Both the position numbers and the translations under genes were made by a program. This document shows positions 27,101-38,611 of a stretch of DNA of 64,000 nucleotides, piece after piece. The stretch comes from Litomosoides sigmodontis (taxonomy: Eukaryota > Nematoda > Chromadorea > Rhabditida > Onchocercidae): assembly GCA_963070105.1 (NCBI GenBank), contig OY718807.1, positions 5,181,001 through 5,245,000 on the forward strand, written 5' to 3'. The notes under the pieces are model-generated. The model was not told the origin of the DNA and did not search any database. It saw nothing but the letters and a program-made list of their open reading frames with translations. How positions within the stretch are numbered: position 1 is the stretch's first letter; each line of letters begins with the position of its first letter.

Positions 27101-27434
27101 TCAGGCATTTTTTTTGTGTATATTTCAGTACCTTCTAAATTTTGCGTGCAAAATTAAAGTGAAATTTCCGAGTAGATATTTCAAGCCATAACATTAATTA
27201 GTTATTCAAGCAAAATTTCAGCACTGACACTAAGCCGTGTGGATTGTAATGAAGATTGTATAAGTTTTCAGCATCCCTAACCTATCAGCTTTTCAGGTAT
27301 TAGGGCAATGGCTTTCGGATGCTGAGCGAAGAGGGAAACGGAAAAGAAAATTCTTCCATTCATATAGTAGAGAAAGACGAAGAGCGATACGGGCGACGAT
27401 TGCGGAGCAGAATCTGTCAAGCGGATTAAATTAA
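24186..27434 (+). CDS. TRMT10C/MRPP1-like mitochondrial tRNA methyltransferase (RNase P subunit)
   Basis: SPOUT-fold methyltransferase that, with an SDR partner, modifies position 9 of mitochondrial tRNAs and supports 5'-end processing by protein-only RNase P. Confident exons: 24609-24869, 25145-25226, 25462-25591, 25887-25986, 26513-26551, 26612-26811, 26936-about 27049, 27297-27434. The TRM10-type features are the block PPLLVDCRYLANLNYSTQR, NPFPVIFANYHT, LFSEEIAYINPRAAEYL (compare KLVYLTP in human MRPP1), LPITKYLN, then LGQASITPLRITANIIRDVY (compare LTLNQMINIMLDL) and a basic tail rich in Arg and Lys. A presequence-like exon starts at ATG 24186 (RTIQSASLATKLNF, RLSFMRFA) with donor GTAACA near 24331. 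Its join to 24609 is not in phase, so a 5' exon is missing or misplaced. The 39-nt exon 26513-26551 is a microexon. The donor of the penultimate exon is uncertain. Confidence 0.8.
26208..26435 (+). other. 76-codon open frame inside an intron of the TRMT10C-like gene
   Basis: The plus-strand frame is open from 26208 to the TGA at 26435 and reads like protein, with a Ser/Glu/Lys-rich part (SSNANESEEKPEKFSDGK) and the end TSATIRECLGSTNPGMIY. It carries a possible donor CCCCG|GTATGA near 26410. It lies between exons 25887-25986 and 26513-26551 of the host gene. Its only workable internal phase (1 in, 1 out) does not match the host's phase-0 junction, so it is not an ordinary cassette exon. It may be a nested gene fragment, an old exon or chance. 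Confidence 0.3.
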
Positions 27435-28409
27435 AATTGATCAATGATTGATAGCATTAGGAAATGAGAAAATAAGAAACCGTTTTAAAAATAACATAAA
27501 GATAAATAAAAGAATTACCTGGTGTTGTCTGTTCGTTAGAAGTCTTTTAATTCATTTCTCACGAAATTTTTTAGAAATGCTGCAACTTCACTTTTCCTTA
27601 TTCACTCGCATGTTAAGGCATATGAGCTTAGCATTCTATGACAAACTGTGTAGAAAAGAAAAATCATTTCGAAAAACTGTTTTCAGCCATAGTACAACCA
27701 ATACAAATTTATCATGTACATTAATACAACACAGATAAATTACTAAAAAGCAACAATAGCAAGCCCATCTGCAAGGTCAAACACCTCATTATCAATAAAC
27801 GCTTCTGCTAAATTCTTTCGGAAAACAAACCTGAAAAGTGTAGAAAATATGGACCCAGAAGGACTGATAAAATTGATGGTACGCAAAACTTTCAATACGA
27901 TATTGTTTCCAGGACAATTTTCTCAGGTCCAGTAAGTTTTCGATGCTGTGACTGAATGGTTTCTTGAGTTCTCAGATAAAGCTAGGCACCATTACAAGTG
28001 GAACTTGCATATGGTAAACTATTGAGAAGGAAATGGTTCTTGAAGCAAATTGCCTACTTTTTCTCGGTTTTTTTTTTGTTTTTTAAACTGTTGTGAAAGT
28101 TATTAAAAGGATAGGCTTCGAGTCCGTATTCGATAACTGCAAAAAAGAGGGGAAGTAAGGCTTTCCAGAGACCATATGTTTAAAAATTTACAACTACTTG
28201 GGAACCTGTTTAACAAGCGGTACGTCAGGTGGTTACTTTCGGTAGCACACCAACTTTTTGCGCTAAATCAGCAAGTCGATTTGCCTGTGAACTTTTTTGC
28301 TCGTCGTCAATGGTCTGCAAATTTGTTAGTAATATTAAAAACAGTGGCCGGAATAACTCGTAGAAAGGTAGTGTTGGACCATTACAGTCTGATTAGCGAA
28401 ATTAATGTC
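27435..28409. other. convergent intergenic region with a weak small-gene candidate
   Basis: Tail-to-tail gap between the TRMT10C-like gene (+) and DUF2358 copy B (-). The plus frames 27448-27738 and 28176-28418 have no motif or splice support. The only candidate is the 51-residue model listed at 27849-28183. Confidence 0.45.
27849..28183 (+). CDS. possible 51-aa gene, speculative
   Basis: ATG at 27849 opens MDPEGLIKLM with a donor-like GTACGC. Pieces 27849-27878, 27913-27931, 27976-28013 and 28115-28183 join in phase with GT-AG borders to 52 codons, ending KRGSKAFQRPYV. Against it, the first intron would be 34 nt and the second exon 19 nt, both extreme. Reading through the first intron also stays open, which gives a different peptide. 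It lies 415 bp downstream of the TRMT10C-like gene on the same strand, a spacing seen in nematode operons. No family is recognised. Confidence 0.22.
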
Positions 28410-29893
28410 TCAATGTAGCCTATTTAAAAACGTAGTTCTACCTTGATGGATAAGCAATGCTGTTACGACTGGAAAAACACTTACTCTACGTGTAACCACT
28501 TGATATACAAGTCCATCTTCTCCAACGTGAAATATTGTAAGACCATCGTACCATTTTAACTTAAACATGAAGTTTGAATTCCCGGAGAAATTTCACACTA
28601 TTTGTCTACTTCCTGCAGTGATGGAGAATACGTCACTGTTGTTCGAGTAAACTAGGAAAATAATCATAAAACCAAGGAAATACCCTTTTGATGCGGTACT
28701 CATACTTAAACAGCATAGGATTCAACAAGGATCGCATCAACGAGACATGTTTTATGCGCCATCTCAACCGTACTGTTCCATCTTCTGAGATCGGTAAAAT
28801 ATTCAAGACCTACAACAATGATTAAGGAAAAAATTCCATTCCAGTAATTGGTTACAAAAAGAATGCTTAAAATTACAAGAAAAACCTCAAATTAGACTTA
28901 CTTCCATTTCTATGTGAGGAAAACAAAATAAACATATTACACTAACTGAACCGAAATAGGCCATGAGTTTCTCTCGACCCCTACAAAAAGAAATTATGTC
29001 GCATTAATAGTTGAATAGTGTAACTAACTAGTCTTCTGGCTAGCGGTGCGAACACTCGATGCTATTAGTGGTTAACAAACTCAAAACACCACATATCATA
29101 TAATTTTTTCCTTTAATCCGTCTAATAACATATGCATTAATTAAAATTCTATGAAAAAAATTTCAGATGTCGAAACACAAAAAGCCCAAGAGATTACTGG
29201 TTTGTAAGGAACCATTATGTGGAATGTTTGTTACGAACACTGTTTTGATGTAATTTTGAAATCACGGTACTTCATCAAATCTTGGCATCGCATTATTCGG
29301 ACAAAAAAAAAGATTATTGTGACAAGAAAACGACTTACGTAATAGTTATCTGAAAAATTTCATCTCTATACACCACATCGGGCCTGTAAAATGTATAATC
29401 AGGCTGTCTTCGGAAGAAATGCGGAGCCTGTAATAAGAAATCTACAATCATGTGTTAGTGCCTTCCCAGATCAATATGAGTGGCTCAGTAATACTACGGA
29501 GCTGATAAATGCTCAAAAACATATGCGGCAAATTCATTACAAAATTCAGATCATTTGTAACGAGAACGATTTACTACGCTTCATAATCCAAGATGTCCAC
29601 AGCTTTCAAACTTCAAACTGCAAAAATCTGCTTGCACCTGATCCATTACTGTATGCGTGCGAAACTAGACAAACAGAGAACGGAAATCCTACGTTATCAG
29701 AAATTTCGATTACGAAAAACTGGCAGAGATTAAGGAAGACCGTTACCGTCACTTCTATCCTTTTTCGTACGTGTTCCAATTGAAACATTTCTGGCCCTCT
29801 GCTACCTTTACCATTACTGTATGCACGTATAACTAAAAAATAAGTAGAAGAAGGAGCAGCAAGATGGAACAAATATCGCAATACCGTCCGCAT
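28410..29893 (-). CDS. C6orf136-like (DUF2358) protein, copy B, 5 exons, about 196 aa
   Basis: The family function is unknown; human C6orf136 is reported as mitochondrial. Exons in transcript order: 29893-29747, 29427-29339, 28980-28902, 28809-28684, 28559-28410; phases close. The N-terminus looks like a mitochondrial presequence (MRTVLRYLFHLAAPSSTYF, no acidic residue). The DUF2358 core follows: APHFFRRQPDYTFYRPDVVYRD, then REKLMAYFGSVSVI, ISEDGTVRLRWRIKHV and WYDGLTIFHVGEDGLVYQ. These match the family blocks for the DYxxY, RG-type, EDGTxRxRWR and G-IxxH segments. The gene lies 591 bp downstream of copy A on the same strand. A diverged second copy of the presequence region lies in its first intron (29606-29745). 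Joining exon 1 directly to exon 2 is my preferred model; an extra exon between them is possible. Confidence 0.77.
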
Positions 29894-30484
29894 TTGTACT
29901 GTTGTTGCTAGAACTGCAAGGAATATAAATTCATAAACGTGCTAAAAAATTGTTTGAAAGTGAAAAAGTATATAACATTTCATATGATTTGAAGAACCGA
30001 AATAGAAAAAAAAAGTAGAAAAAAGGAGCAATCCAGAAAGTCAATCACTTCACAATGCAGCAACTTTATCCCTGATATCGGGAAAGTAGTAATATTTCAA
30101 GCAATCCTTGAGTTCAAAGATTAATAATACAGAATCAAAACTTGAGATGCTAAAAAAATAAAGGAAATGATTGATCAAAAGAATGAGCTGCTTAACAAAA
30201 AACTAGAGGTGGGGAAAATCAGCAAAAATTATAATACGAAAATATTCACTTTAGCATACTAGTCTCCAAAAAAGTCTCCATAAAAAAGTAAGTGAGAAGC
30301 CACAACGGTTTTCGATGGAATAAGAACCTTTGCGAAGTGTATGAAATTAGCTTTCCTCCCATGAAAGGAAAACCTACACTGTTTTTCTATAGGAACATGA
30401 CAACAAAAAAAGGCAGATGAAAAAAGGATAAGGATTTAAAGGGAGTTATGGTCAAAATCAATATCCCATGTACAGATAGTTAGT

Positions 30485-32187
30485 TCACTGCTGACCTTCG
30501 CCATTTTCAGTTTTCGCATCCTGCTTTAGTTTTGATAGGACGGAAGCATCTTCCAGATCATTCCGAGTTACCTTCAAAAATTTAATTCAATTACACATAA
30601 TTATTTCAAGGATTGAATTTGGCAACGTTTGAAAAAAATAAGTGTTGAAATAACACAGTCACTAAAAACTATTCAACAAATTTCCGAAATTATTCATAAA
30701 TTTTAAGTAAAAAATCTACAAATAGTTTGAAAAATATTGATTTTCGAGCAACCTACTGGCCGGTTATTGATTTTGTAAATACGCCCATCTTTATTAAGGT
30801 GAATATCCAACGCTCCTTCAACGGTATCTGTTTCCTGAAAGAAACAAAAACCAATAGGATTCAATGGACTTAAACACTGGGATATAGCATTCAGCATAAG
30901 AATGACTCCACGATGTAAAAGTAATAATACTTGATGATATAATTTGATAGCCATCATTCGCCAAAGAATTACAACGACATCACTGTTTTCATAAATGCAC
31001 GACCCTAGCTTCTGGAAAGAAACAACTTTGTAAGAATGCCCCCACAAACAGTATTTTGCAGCATAAATGTACTGCATATCAGATATCAGCAAAAAAGATT
31101 CCGGATCTCAAAAAGTAAATACCTCGAACTTGCTGGCCGCTCGCATTACGCTGAAATATAACTTGGACAGCGAAATATGTCTTACGAATTTCTCTATGCC
31201 CCTGAAAGTCATAAATCAAATGTTTCAATTTAGCAAAATGATCATACTTTTATAAAATTATTTCCTAAGTCCAGCTTAAAAGAAACATCACGGTGTTGAG
31301 GGAATGGTGGAATGAGATGATTAACAAATAAGAAAAATCACAAAACAAAAATATTAAAGTTTTATATAAAAGATTAAAACAAGGTGAACAAAAAACAAAC
31401 GATACTGGGTGTGCCGATTAAAAATTGAATCATCGTAGACGATGTCCTTGGTGCATAACTTCATAAATTTAAAAAATTCCTTCTGACTTTTCAAAAATCC
31501 TGGCACCTAAAATATTTTTCTGCTAAAAAAAACTTCGTTCACTCCTTCTCCACCAAATTGAAATCTCGATGCATTTTTAGAAACGACTTAAAAAAATGAA
31601 CACATGATAATAATAAAAGTTGCAATCTAAATTTGCAATTTTCAGAAATGGTAACTGTACTTCATATTTTAAGATGGACGTACCAATACATCGGTGAGGC
31701 AATCGACATAAAACAGCTGTTCTTTGGTTGGCAATTGCTCTTCGTCCGTAAGTCTGATACCCGTTGAAGTCGACGGATTTTTGCTAAAACTGTCGTGCAT
31801 ATATCGGACCGAATCCGAAAAGGGTAATATTGGTCGTTGACATGGCCGGTAATAGCAGTAGTATAAAGAAGACCGCTGAAAAAATCCTTGACAAACCCTT
31901 TTGCTTTTCCACGCCCTCTTCGTTCCAAAAAAAAAAACAAATTATAAATGTTGTAAACAAAGCGAATGCCAAATTTAATGCCGACCAGTTAGAAAAACAA
32001 TTTGGTGCTAGGATTGTGATGATTTAAAATCATAAATAAAAATGCTAGGAAATTAGAATTTTCATTCAAAATTGACTGTTACCCGACAAAAGTACGATAG
32101 TAGTACTGTCGGTACTGATACCAATGAATTGCAATTTCGCTGAGAAATAGTGACTGATCGTGTACATACAAACCGTTTCCACAACAT
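30485..32187 (-). CDS. C6orf136-like (DUF2358) protein, copy A, 7 exons, 240 aa
   Basis: Paralogue of the neighbouring copy B, same predicted mitochondrial family. Exons in transcript order: 32187-32083, 31875-31684, 31506-31406, 31201-31123, 31011-30931, 30834-30757, 30571-30485; phases close to 241 codons. The N-terminus is basic, hydroxylated and lacks acidic residues (MLWKRFVCTRSVTISQR), like a presequence. The core blocks VPGFLKSQKEFFKFMK, CTKDIVYDDSIFNRHTQ, IEKFVRHISLSKLYFSV, YENSDVVVILWRMM and GALDIHLNKDGRIYKINNRP align one to one with copy B. The motif EDGTxRLRWR of copy B is degraded here to NSDVVVILWR. The C-terminus is a polar tail (KLKQDAKTENGEGQQ). Intron phases at the four shared boundaries (0, 2, 0, 0) match copy B, evidence for tandem gene duplication. 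Copy A has one extra N-terminal and one extra C-terminal intron. Confidence 0.82.
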
Positions 32188-33840
32188 TGCTCCAATATCT
32201 TTATCGTTTTCCTAAAAGGAAAAGAAAAACAATCACTCATGTGCGTTTTGGTCAGTGACGTTTGAAGCAACGATTACTGCTCTCTCAAAGCAACACGATA
32301 TTTCATCTTGCTTGACCATTTCACTTATATGCTAGTATTTTTTATCAAGGAGTAACTTAAATTCCCCCATCAGCTTCCTCAAATCTGTGAGGACAAACGT
32401 AACAGCAACTTTGCAATAGCTACTCAGTTCTCTTCAACAACAAACCGCCACCCTCGCAACCGACCATTGTCTGCTAAAGAAGCCGTTAAATGAAACTATT
32501 GCATCCCTCGGTTTGAAGTTGATTGAAAAGAGTGATATGTCCGAGAGGGACTGAAAAATCATTTTTTGCACTGCTCTTACAACACTTGCATTACTTGTTG
32601 TATTTCCATCCATTTTTAATTTCTAAGAATATTTTTCTATCTAACGCTTGCTAGCTGCATATTTAGATTTTTTGCACGATGCAAGTTACTATTTTGAAAC
32701 TACTTTAAAAATTTCCTATACAACCTGGAGCCTGCAACTAGTTTAATAAATTTGTAAATAAATGCTGCATTTGCATATCTTTTATTTTTGCTGCGGTTCT
32801 CCTTGAATAGAATTGTTGATTGCAAAGAGTAATGATAAAAAAAGTTGTTCCAAATATCATTTCTGTTTATTTTTTTGAAGAAAAAAGAAGAGGAATGTGT
32901 TTTTCTCTGATGTTTTGGATAATATGAATGCGTGACCTAATTTAAAAATTGATGCTATTGCTGCAATTCTTTTCCTTTATCTTTTTTTCACCCCGGAGTT
33001 CGCGATATTTAATTATAATTCACTATTGGCTTGTTATAGAGCTTCATATATCACTGAGTAAAATATTGTAATTGAAGCAAATATTTAGAAAAAAACCTAT
33101 CTGTTATTAGTAGCTGCTTATACTCGCTTAGTAATTATTTATTTCATAACTTTGAAGTTGCCGAACTCGGCTTCAAACTCGTTCGAAACATCATTGAAGA
33201 GAACTGATTGTATCTGTTAAAGTGCTAGCGATCAGCTGAAAAAATATGTTTTGAAAAGGTGCTCATCGAACAATTCAATTAAATTTATAATTTTTTTCTT
33301 TAACAAAGCGATGATGTTGTTGTGGAATCGAACTTCGCAATAAACGCTTTTTTTTTTCACTAAAATTGCTTTATAAAGCGATGAATTAAATCTATAATTT
33401 TTTTGTTTGTTAGTGTTAGTTCAATTGCTAGAATTATGCAGGAATGTTAGATTATTAAAACGAAAACGTATTCAAAGTTGTTTTTGGTTCTCGCCTGTAA
33501 TTAATTTTTCTACGGTTTCTCGTTGATTGTAACCCAATTCATCTGCAGAGAACATTTAAATGAACGCCGCAATGGGTGAGTTCATTCTAATTAGGGTCAT
33601 TTTTAAACACTCTTTCAGCAGATTGCTGTTAGAGAAAAATATTTGTTTCAGGAAATTAGGCTCATTTGGAATATTGTTGTTTAGTAAAGTGGCACGATTG
33701 CTCTTTTGCTGTTAATAAATGGCGAAATTAGTTTTATTTCGATGCTACAGGAAAAATTTAATTTCATTAACAAATTGAAATTTTAATGATAATCAAAAAA
33801 AACCGATGATGTGCAGTCTGATAAGGGTGGTTGTTGCAGG
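32188..33840. other. 1.65-kb divergent intergenic region
   Basis: Between the starts of DUF2358 copy A (-) and the small secreted gene (+). Very AT-rich, with poly-T runs. No gene is seen; presumably a shared promoter region. Confidence 0.55.
33831..33840 (+). promoter_or_regulatory. probable spliced-leader trans-splice acceptor
   Basis: The sequence TGTTGCAG lies just before the ATG at 33841, leaving one base (G) between the acceptor AG and the start codon. No upstream exon for a cis-splice is visible. Nematode mRNAs often receive SL1 a few bases before the start. Inferred, not proven. Confidence 0.5.
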
Positions 33841-34707
33841 ATGTTGTACTCACTGATAACTACGATGACCCTGGCTAGCTGCGTTTTATCAATAGCAGGA
33901 TGCAAAATTGAAGTTAAAATGCAATCGCAAACAACTCAACCATTTCAAATGCAAATTTATGTGCCGGCAATCAAAATGAAAACCGAACGAATGACATTCA
34001 ATAACAAAGATGAAATTCGTACCGTTTTGGTTTGTTACTAATTTCACTCGTCTACGATGATTTCACCATTTTTTATGGCTGACGTTTTTTAAATAATGTG
34101 TCAATTCTGTTTTTTGGATTCAGAAAATGTCTGATAATAGTCTTCGATCTTAAAAATGCTATAAATTTAATTGTTCGTTAAAATAATTGCAAATAAAACA
34201 TTCACCGCCTGCTAAAATAATTAAAAATAAAGCATTCATTGATTTGATATGTTAAATTGAAAGATGTTGAAATATTTCGAATTTTACACTTAGATTCACA
34301 TAAAATGATGAGAAATTTCTCATTCAGTTTATTTGATAAGAATAATCGGAACTTGTTTAGGTGATAATGCACTGCTTGTCGTAATCATATTTAAGTAGGA
34401 AAGTATTATATTTTATGCGTCACATCAACTTGACCTAGAAGTTTCAGCTTTTTTTGAAAAGTTAAACTTCAATTTCATATAAAATATGAAATTATATTAA
34501 AATTCTTTTCAGATCAAAGGTGAAAATTGTGATCGAGAGCATTGGATTATTAAAACGTGGAAAAAGATGGATAATGAATGGATTCCAGCGAAAGAAACCA
34601 AGGCGAAATTTGAAGGATACGGTTCTTTTGGCTTATCTGTTAAAGATGACCTATCACCAAGTATATCGAATCGTTTCGCTGTAGTATGTTCAGAGGGCAA
34701 TTGTTAA
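33841..34707 (+). CDS. small secreted protein of unknown family, 2 exons, 127 aa
   Basis: Exons 33841-34029 and 34513-34707, a phase-0 junction with GTTTGT donor and TTTTCAG acceptor. The N-terminus is a clear signal peptide (MLYSLITTMTLASCVLSIAGC). The mature part has few cysteines (CKIEV near the start, CDREHW in the middle, VVCSEGNC at the end) and alternates polar and hydrophobic residues, suggesting a small beta-rich extracellular domain. WIIKTWKKMDNEWIP and GYGSFGLSVKDDLSP are the most distinctive stretches. It looks like one of the nematode-specific secreted families, but I cannot assign one. The ATG at 33841 is chosen over an upstream GTG because of the adjacent acceptor and the signal peptide. 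Confidence 0.8.
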
Positions 34708-35996
34708 CCATAAATTCTTGGACCATAAATCATTCAGTGGATGAGAACAAACGGATTCTTTCATTATATAGCAATGTGATTTATATCTAATTTATTTACA
34801 TAACGCATCAAATCCCTCTTATCAAACCACTGAGGAAAGAATTTGCAAGAAAATTTTCTTTAATGTTAATATTCAGAAGTTAAAATTCCCTTGTTTTACT
34901 TTCCCGCATTCATTTGTTGGTGTCATACGAAGATAATTTGCATAATCGATTCCGAAATTGCTTCTCGGAATGATGATGAACGGTTATAAACACAATACCG
35001 AAACGATGATCAGTAAAGGGAAAACCTTTAAATATAATAACGCAAGAATGAAATTTTATAGTCGAACATAACGATATACTTGCAAGAATATACCTATATT
35101 AATGAAAATGTTATTTCCAGCACTGAGTAAGAAATTAAAAATGAACTTGTGTATCCTCATGTCGACTATCCTCAAGGATACTTATATAAAATAATACATG
35201 TATTACATTCCCTACAACTATAATTTTCTATATAAGATTCTAGCGATAATGTTACTGATGTAATGATGAAATGTATTGTTTTTTTCAGCGATAAAATGCG
35301 ACGCATCACTAAGTAACACAAAACAAAAATTTAATTTTACTTAAAATTTAGAACATTTTACAAAACTCCAATTTCGGAAATTTAAAGCAAATGTTTCCAA
35401 ATATATCTAATATACCCGTTGGTAAAAACATAAATTAAAAAAGCATTGAATAATGAGATATTAATCAAAAACAGAAGAATAAATCCGATTACAGAAGATT
35501 GAGAGGTGAAAAGGTGAAAATTCACTTCATGCTGAAAAGAATTTTGATCCTTTTAAACAAACACCCAATTTTATAAATTAGGTGAAGTTAGAACAAAATA
35601 TGTCTTTGCGAGAAGCAAAGCTTCTAAAAATATACAAAATGGAAGTGCAGGACACTTCTAAATTTATGATCATTAAATGTCTAATTTGTGGCGAAACTAA
35701 AAAATATTTACACTAAATAATTCAAGAGTATGTTACATCTTTAAAATAGTTTATAAGAAGAACGAAAGTCAACTAATTAAAGACTTACTAACGCAATGAA
35801 AAACATACGATGTAAAACCCCCAATCACTAGGGTGAAACGTAAGCAGAGCTTATTTAGATCAGAAAAATGATGAAATCGATGAACATAGTAAAAAGCCTA
35901 AAATTAGCTCTCTTAAAAGCATCTCATCTAAATGACGCTACTAAAAAAAATACGTAAAATCTAGTAATTTAAGATGATGAAAACAACAAAATGAAA
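34708..35996. other. convergent intergenic region
   Basis: Tail-to-tail gap between the small secreted gene (+) and the 435-residue membrane protein (-). AT-rich with several AATAAA-like words. No gene is seen. Confidence 0.55.
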
Positions 35997-38611
35997 TCAC
36001 CAGTTCGGTTGATACTGCGCAAGTGTACTATTCGGCTTAAACCGACACCAGCTTGTATCCAAATTATCTTGAATGTAGGACATCGGATACAATACGAGAA
36101 TACCACCAATTAGTCCCAAAGTCAGCATCCATATCCAAAATTTCAATAATCCAAGTCGGCAGCATAAATGACATTGCAAACAATAAGCCCAAGTAACACT
36201 AATCCAAAATAGAAGTACATCAAGAAATACTGTACACCTGAAGTGTATAAATTTGAAAAAACCAAAAGATAATAGTCACCATCTGAAACATCATCTGTTA
36301 TCTATACTTGACTTGATATATGTTTTTGAATGTAAAATCGTATGAATGTAAAAGACATATGATTTCGAGACGAAAAAACCATCGCTGCTTCCAAAAGACC
36401 ATATTTATCGCTATAACTAACCTCCACAACATCATTAACTCCTCGCTGTCATTATGACCATGCTTGATCCAATTAAAGTGAGCAGGAATAAATGTTTTAC
36501 GAATATTGCCAACAAGAATCGCAAACGAAGCCATCATTTGTAATATTTGCAACATAAGTTGAATTGAACTCGAAATCGCTTTTTGTCTTAAAATATAGTA
36601 ATATAAGATCTGTTTTGGGTTAGTAATTGCATGAACCGAAAACAGTGTGTGCATGATCAAACTTCGTACAGTCACAATTCAGCATAAAAATGCGAACTAG
36701 TAGGATCTTTTCTATCTCTGAAATCAAAAGTAAGGGTATCTATTTCCTGGGTTATAAAAGTAAAGGAAAAAAAATGTTTAAATATAAATTTGAAATCATC
36801 AAAGTGTAATATAACCGAACATAAGAAAAGAACAGAAAGATAACTTTACTTCGCTTCGTATTTCGCAATCATGGCTAACTCAACTCGCTTTTGAGCTTGC
36901 AGTCGTTTTTTCAGGTCTTTCTCATCTCGTTTCTGACGCAAGAAATTTTCTCTTGCACTCGCAAGATCTCTTTTGTTCGTAAAATCGGGAGTGAGGATAT
37001 CTATTATATCTAGAACAAAAACCATGAACACGAAAGCAAAACAGGTCACTTTACTGATTGCAATATCGTTAAATTTCAGTAACTAGTTCATTTCGATAGG
37101 AATCAGAAGTCCACAACGAAGTGAATTAGTGGAAGATTAACATTAGATATAGATAAACTTCAAATTACCCCTTATAACTGATGAGTCGCGCCTTTGAGTA
37201 AGTGGCAGATAACGACGTATTCGACTAGTAAATCCTAGTTGACTTCTAGCATCCGATACATTACTTACTCCATTATTTTCCACTTTCACAGCGTCATTTA
37301 AGTAATGACTTTCTGTTCTGAAAATAAGGATATTCGAATTACTTATACTTGTTAGAAAGTTAATAAAACTTATAAAACAGTATGAATTAAGAACAACAAA
37401 GTGATCCCACCTTCCGCGTGTGGATATATGTGAATTAGCTTCTTGATTCTCCTCTTCATGTAATTTTGCTATCCGCTTCTTCAGACGGGGCGGTGGTGCA
37501 GGTGCTTCTATATGAATTAAAACGTTAACTACGGATAAATGAGTGACTTTTTCGAAAGAGTTGAAGATCAGCATTTTCGAAGAAAAAGATGACGGAAGAG
37601 AAGAAGGAAGTAGAAAATGATGATTGTTTTTATTAAGCGTTATCACAACTTCCCGTCATGAATCATCACTACATTAATTTAGCTGCGGTTAGATGTTGAA
37701 TCATATCTGACAACTAAATTAATGAATTAAACCTAAACAAAAAAAAGAAGGAATGAATAACCATCGTCATTGCACTGCCGCAGTTTACTGGAGGATGATG
37801 GTACCGATTCACTTTCGAATATTTGTTTCGTGCACTCACGTTCTTCGCCATCGCCCACTGCCGTAGCCAGACTCTTCATGCTGTCACTGTTTAGACTTAG
37901 CAGGCTTAATTCTTTCGGTTCTCTTCGCTCACTAAATTCGCTTATTTAAAACAATGTCAGTGATTTTAGAGACTAAATACATCCTTATTTCTTCGTTAAT
38001 CTTAATATGTTATTAAGTTATCCTATTAACTAGTTGAAACCATTTTGAGAGTGGTAATACTATAAAACCTCGAATTTTTAAATTCCAATTCCGGTAAACA
38101 AAAGGTAAAAAAATAAAAGACCAACATTCCTACAGCATTGACGTCTTCATTATCACCGCTTGAATCCTCCTCTCCTTGTTCGGCACCGAATGTATCTGCT
38201 TCATTGATTCCATGAAATTTTTGAACTTTTCTGTACTCGGAGATAAAGATTTCCTGGAATATTATCGAATGCACAAAGTATCGATGACGGAATGTTTTGT
38301 GTGCTTCTAACTTCCAGAAACTTCGAAAAATTCTATTTTAAAATCTAAAAACTTACTTTGTATGTGCTATTCGGATAAAGGGTGATTCGCTTATGAATCA
38401 AATTGCACCAAACGATCAAGTAATTCTTAGCTCGCAGCGGTTTAAAGCAAATGCATAGAAGTAGATGCATCCAGAACCACAACAAATCATAACTTTTCCA
38501 CAAAACGAAATAGATGCAATTAACATATATAGACGTAAACCAATTGAAATGGGCCAAAAATGCTAGTGTAAGATGATATGCGCAGCAGAACAGAAAACAA
38601 CACCAACGCAT
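35997..38611 (-). CDS. multi-pass membrane protein of unknown family, 9 exons, 435 aa
   Basis: I cannot assign a family. Exons in transcript order: 38611-38357, 38253-38134, 37927-37840, 37507-37411, 37317-37169, 37000-36850, 36717-36676, 36586-36422, 36237-35997; phases close to 436 codons. The N-terminal third holds two or three hydrophobic stretches rich in Trp, Phe and Cys (residues 4-30 and 31-57). Then comes a long soluble region: acidic (GAEQGEEDSSGDNEDVN), proline-basic (APAPPPRLKKR) and a strongly charged helix (ARENFLRQKRDEKDLKKRL). The C-terminal third has membrane segments at about 306-330, 357-376 and 386-409, then a polar tail ending in YQPNW. The start ATG is the first in frame but could be preceded by another exon, since TCTAG lies just upstream. 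The third exon uses a weak acceptor (TGAG). A trafficking or channel-like role would be a guess. Confidence 0.74.

Noticed and set aside
29391..29783. 130-codon uninterrupted plus-strand frame
   Set aside because: It lies antisense to exons and intron of DUF2358 copy B, whose minus-strand exons show family motifs and phase-consistent splice sites. No domain is visible on the plus strand.
31684..31940. Alternative reading frame of DUF2358 copy A exon 2 (VNDQYYPFRIRSDI...)
   Set aside because: It is open, but the other frame gives a phase-0 chain from a presequence exon into the DUF2358 core, which this frame cannot.
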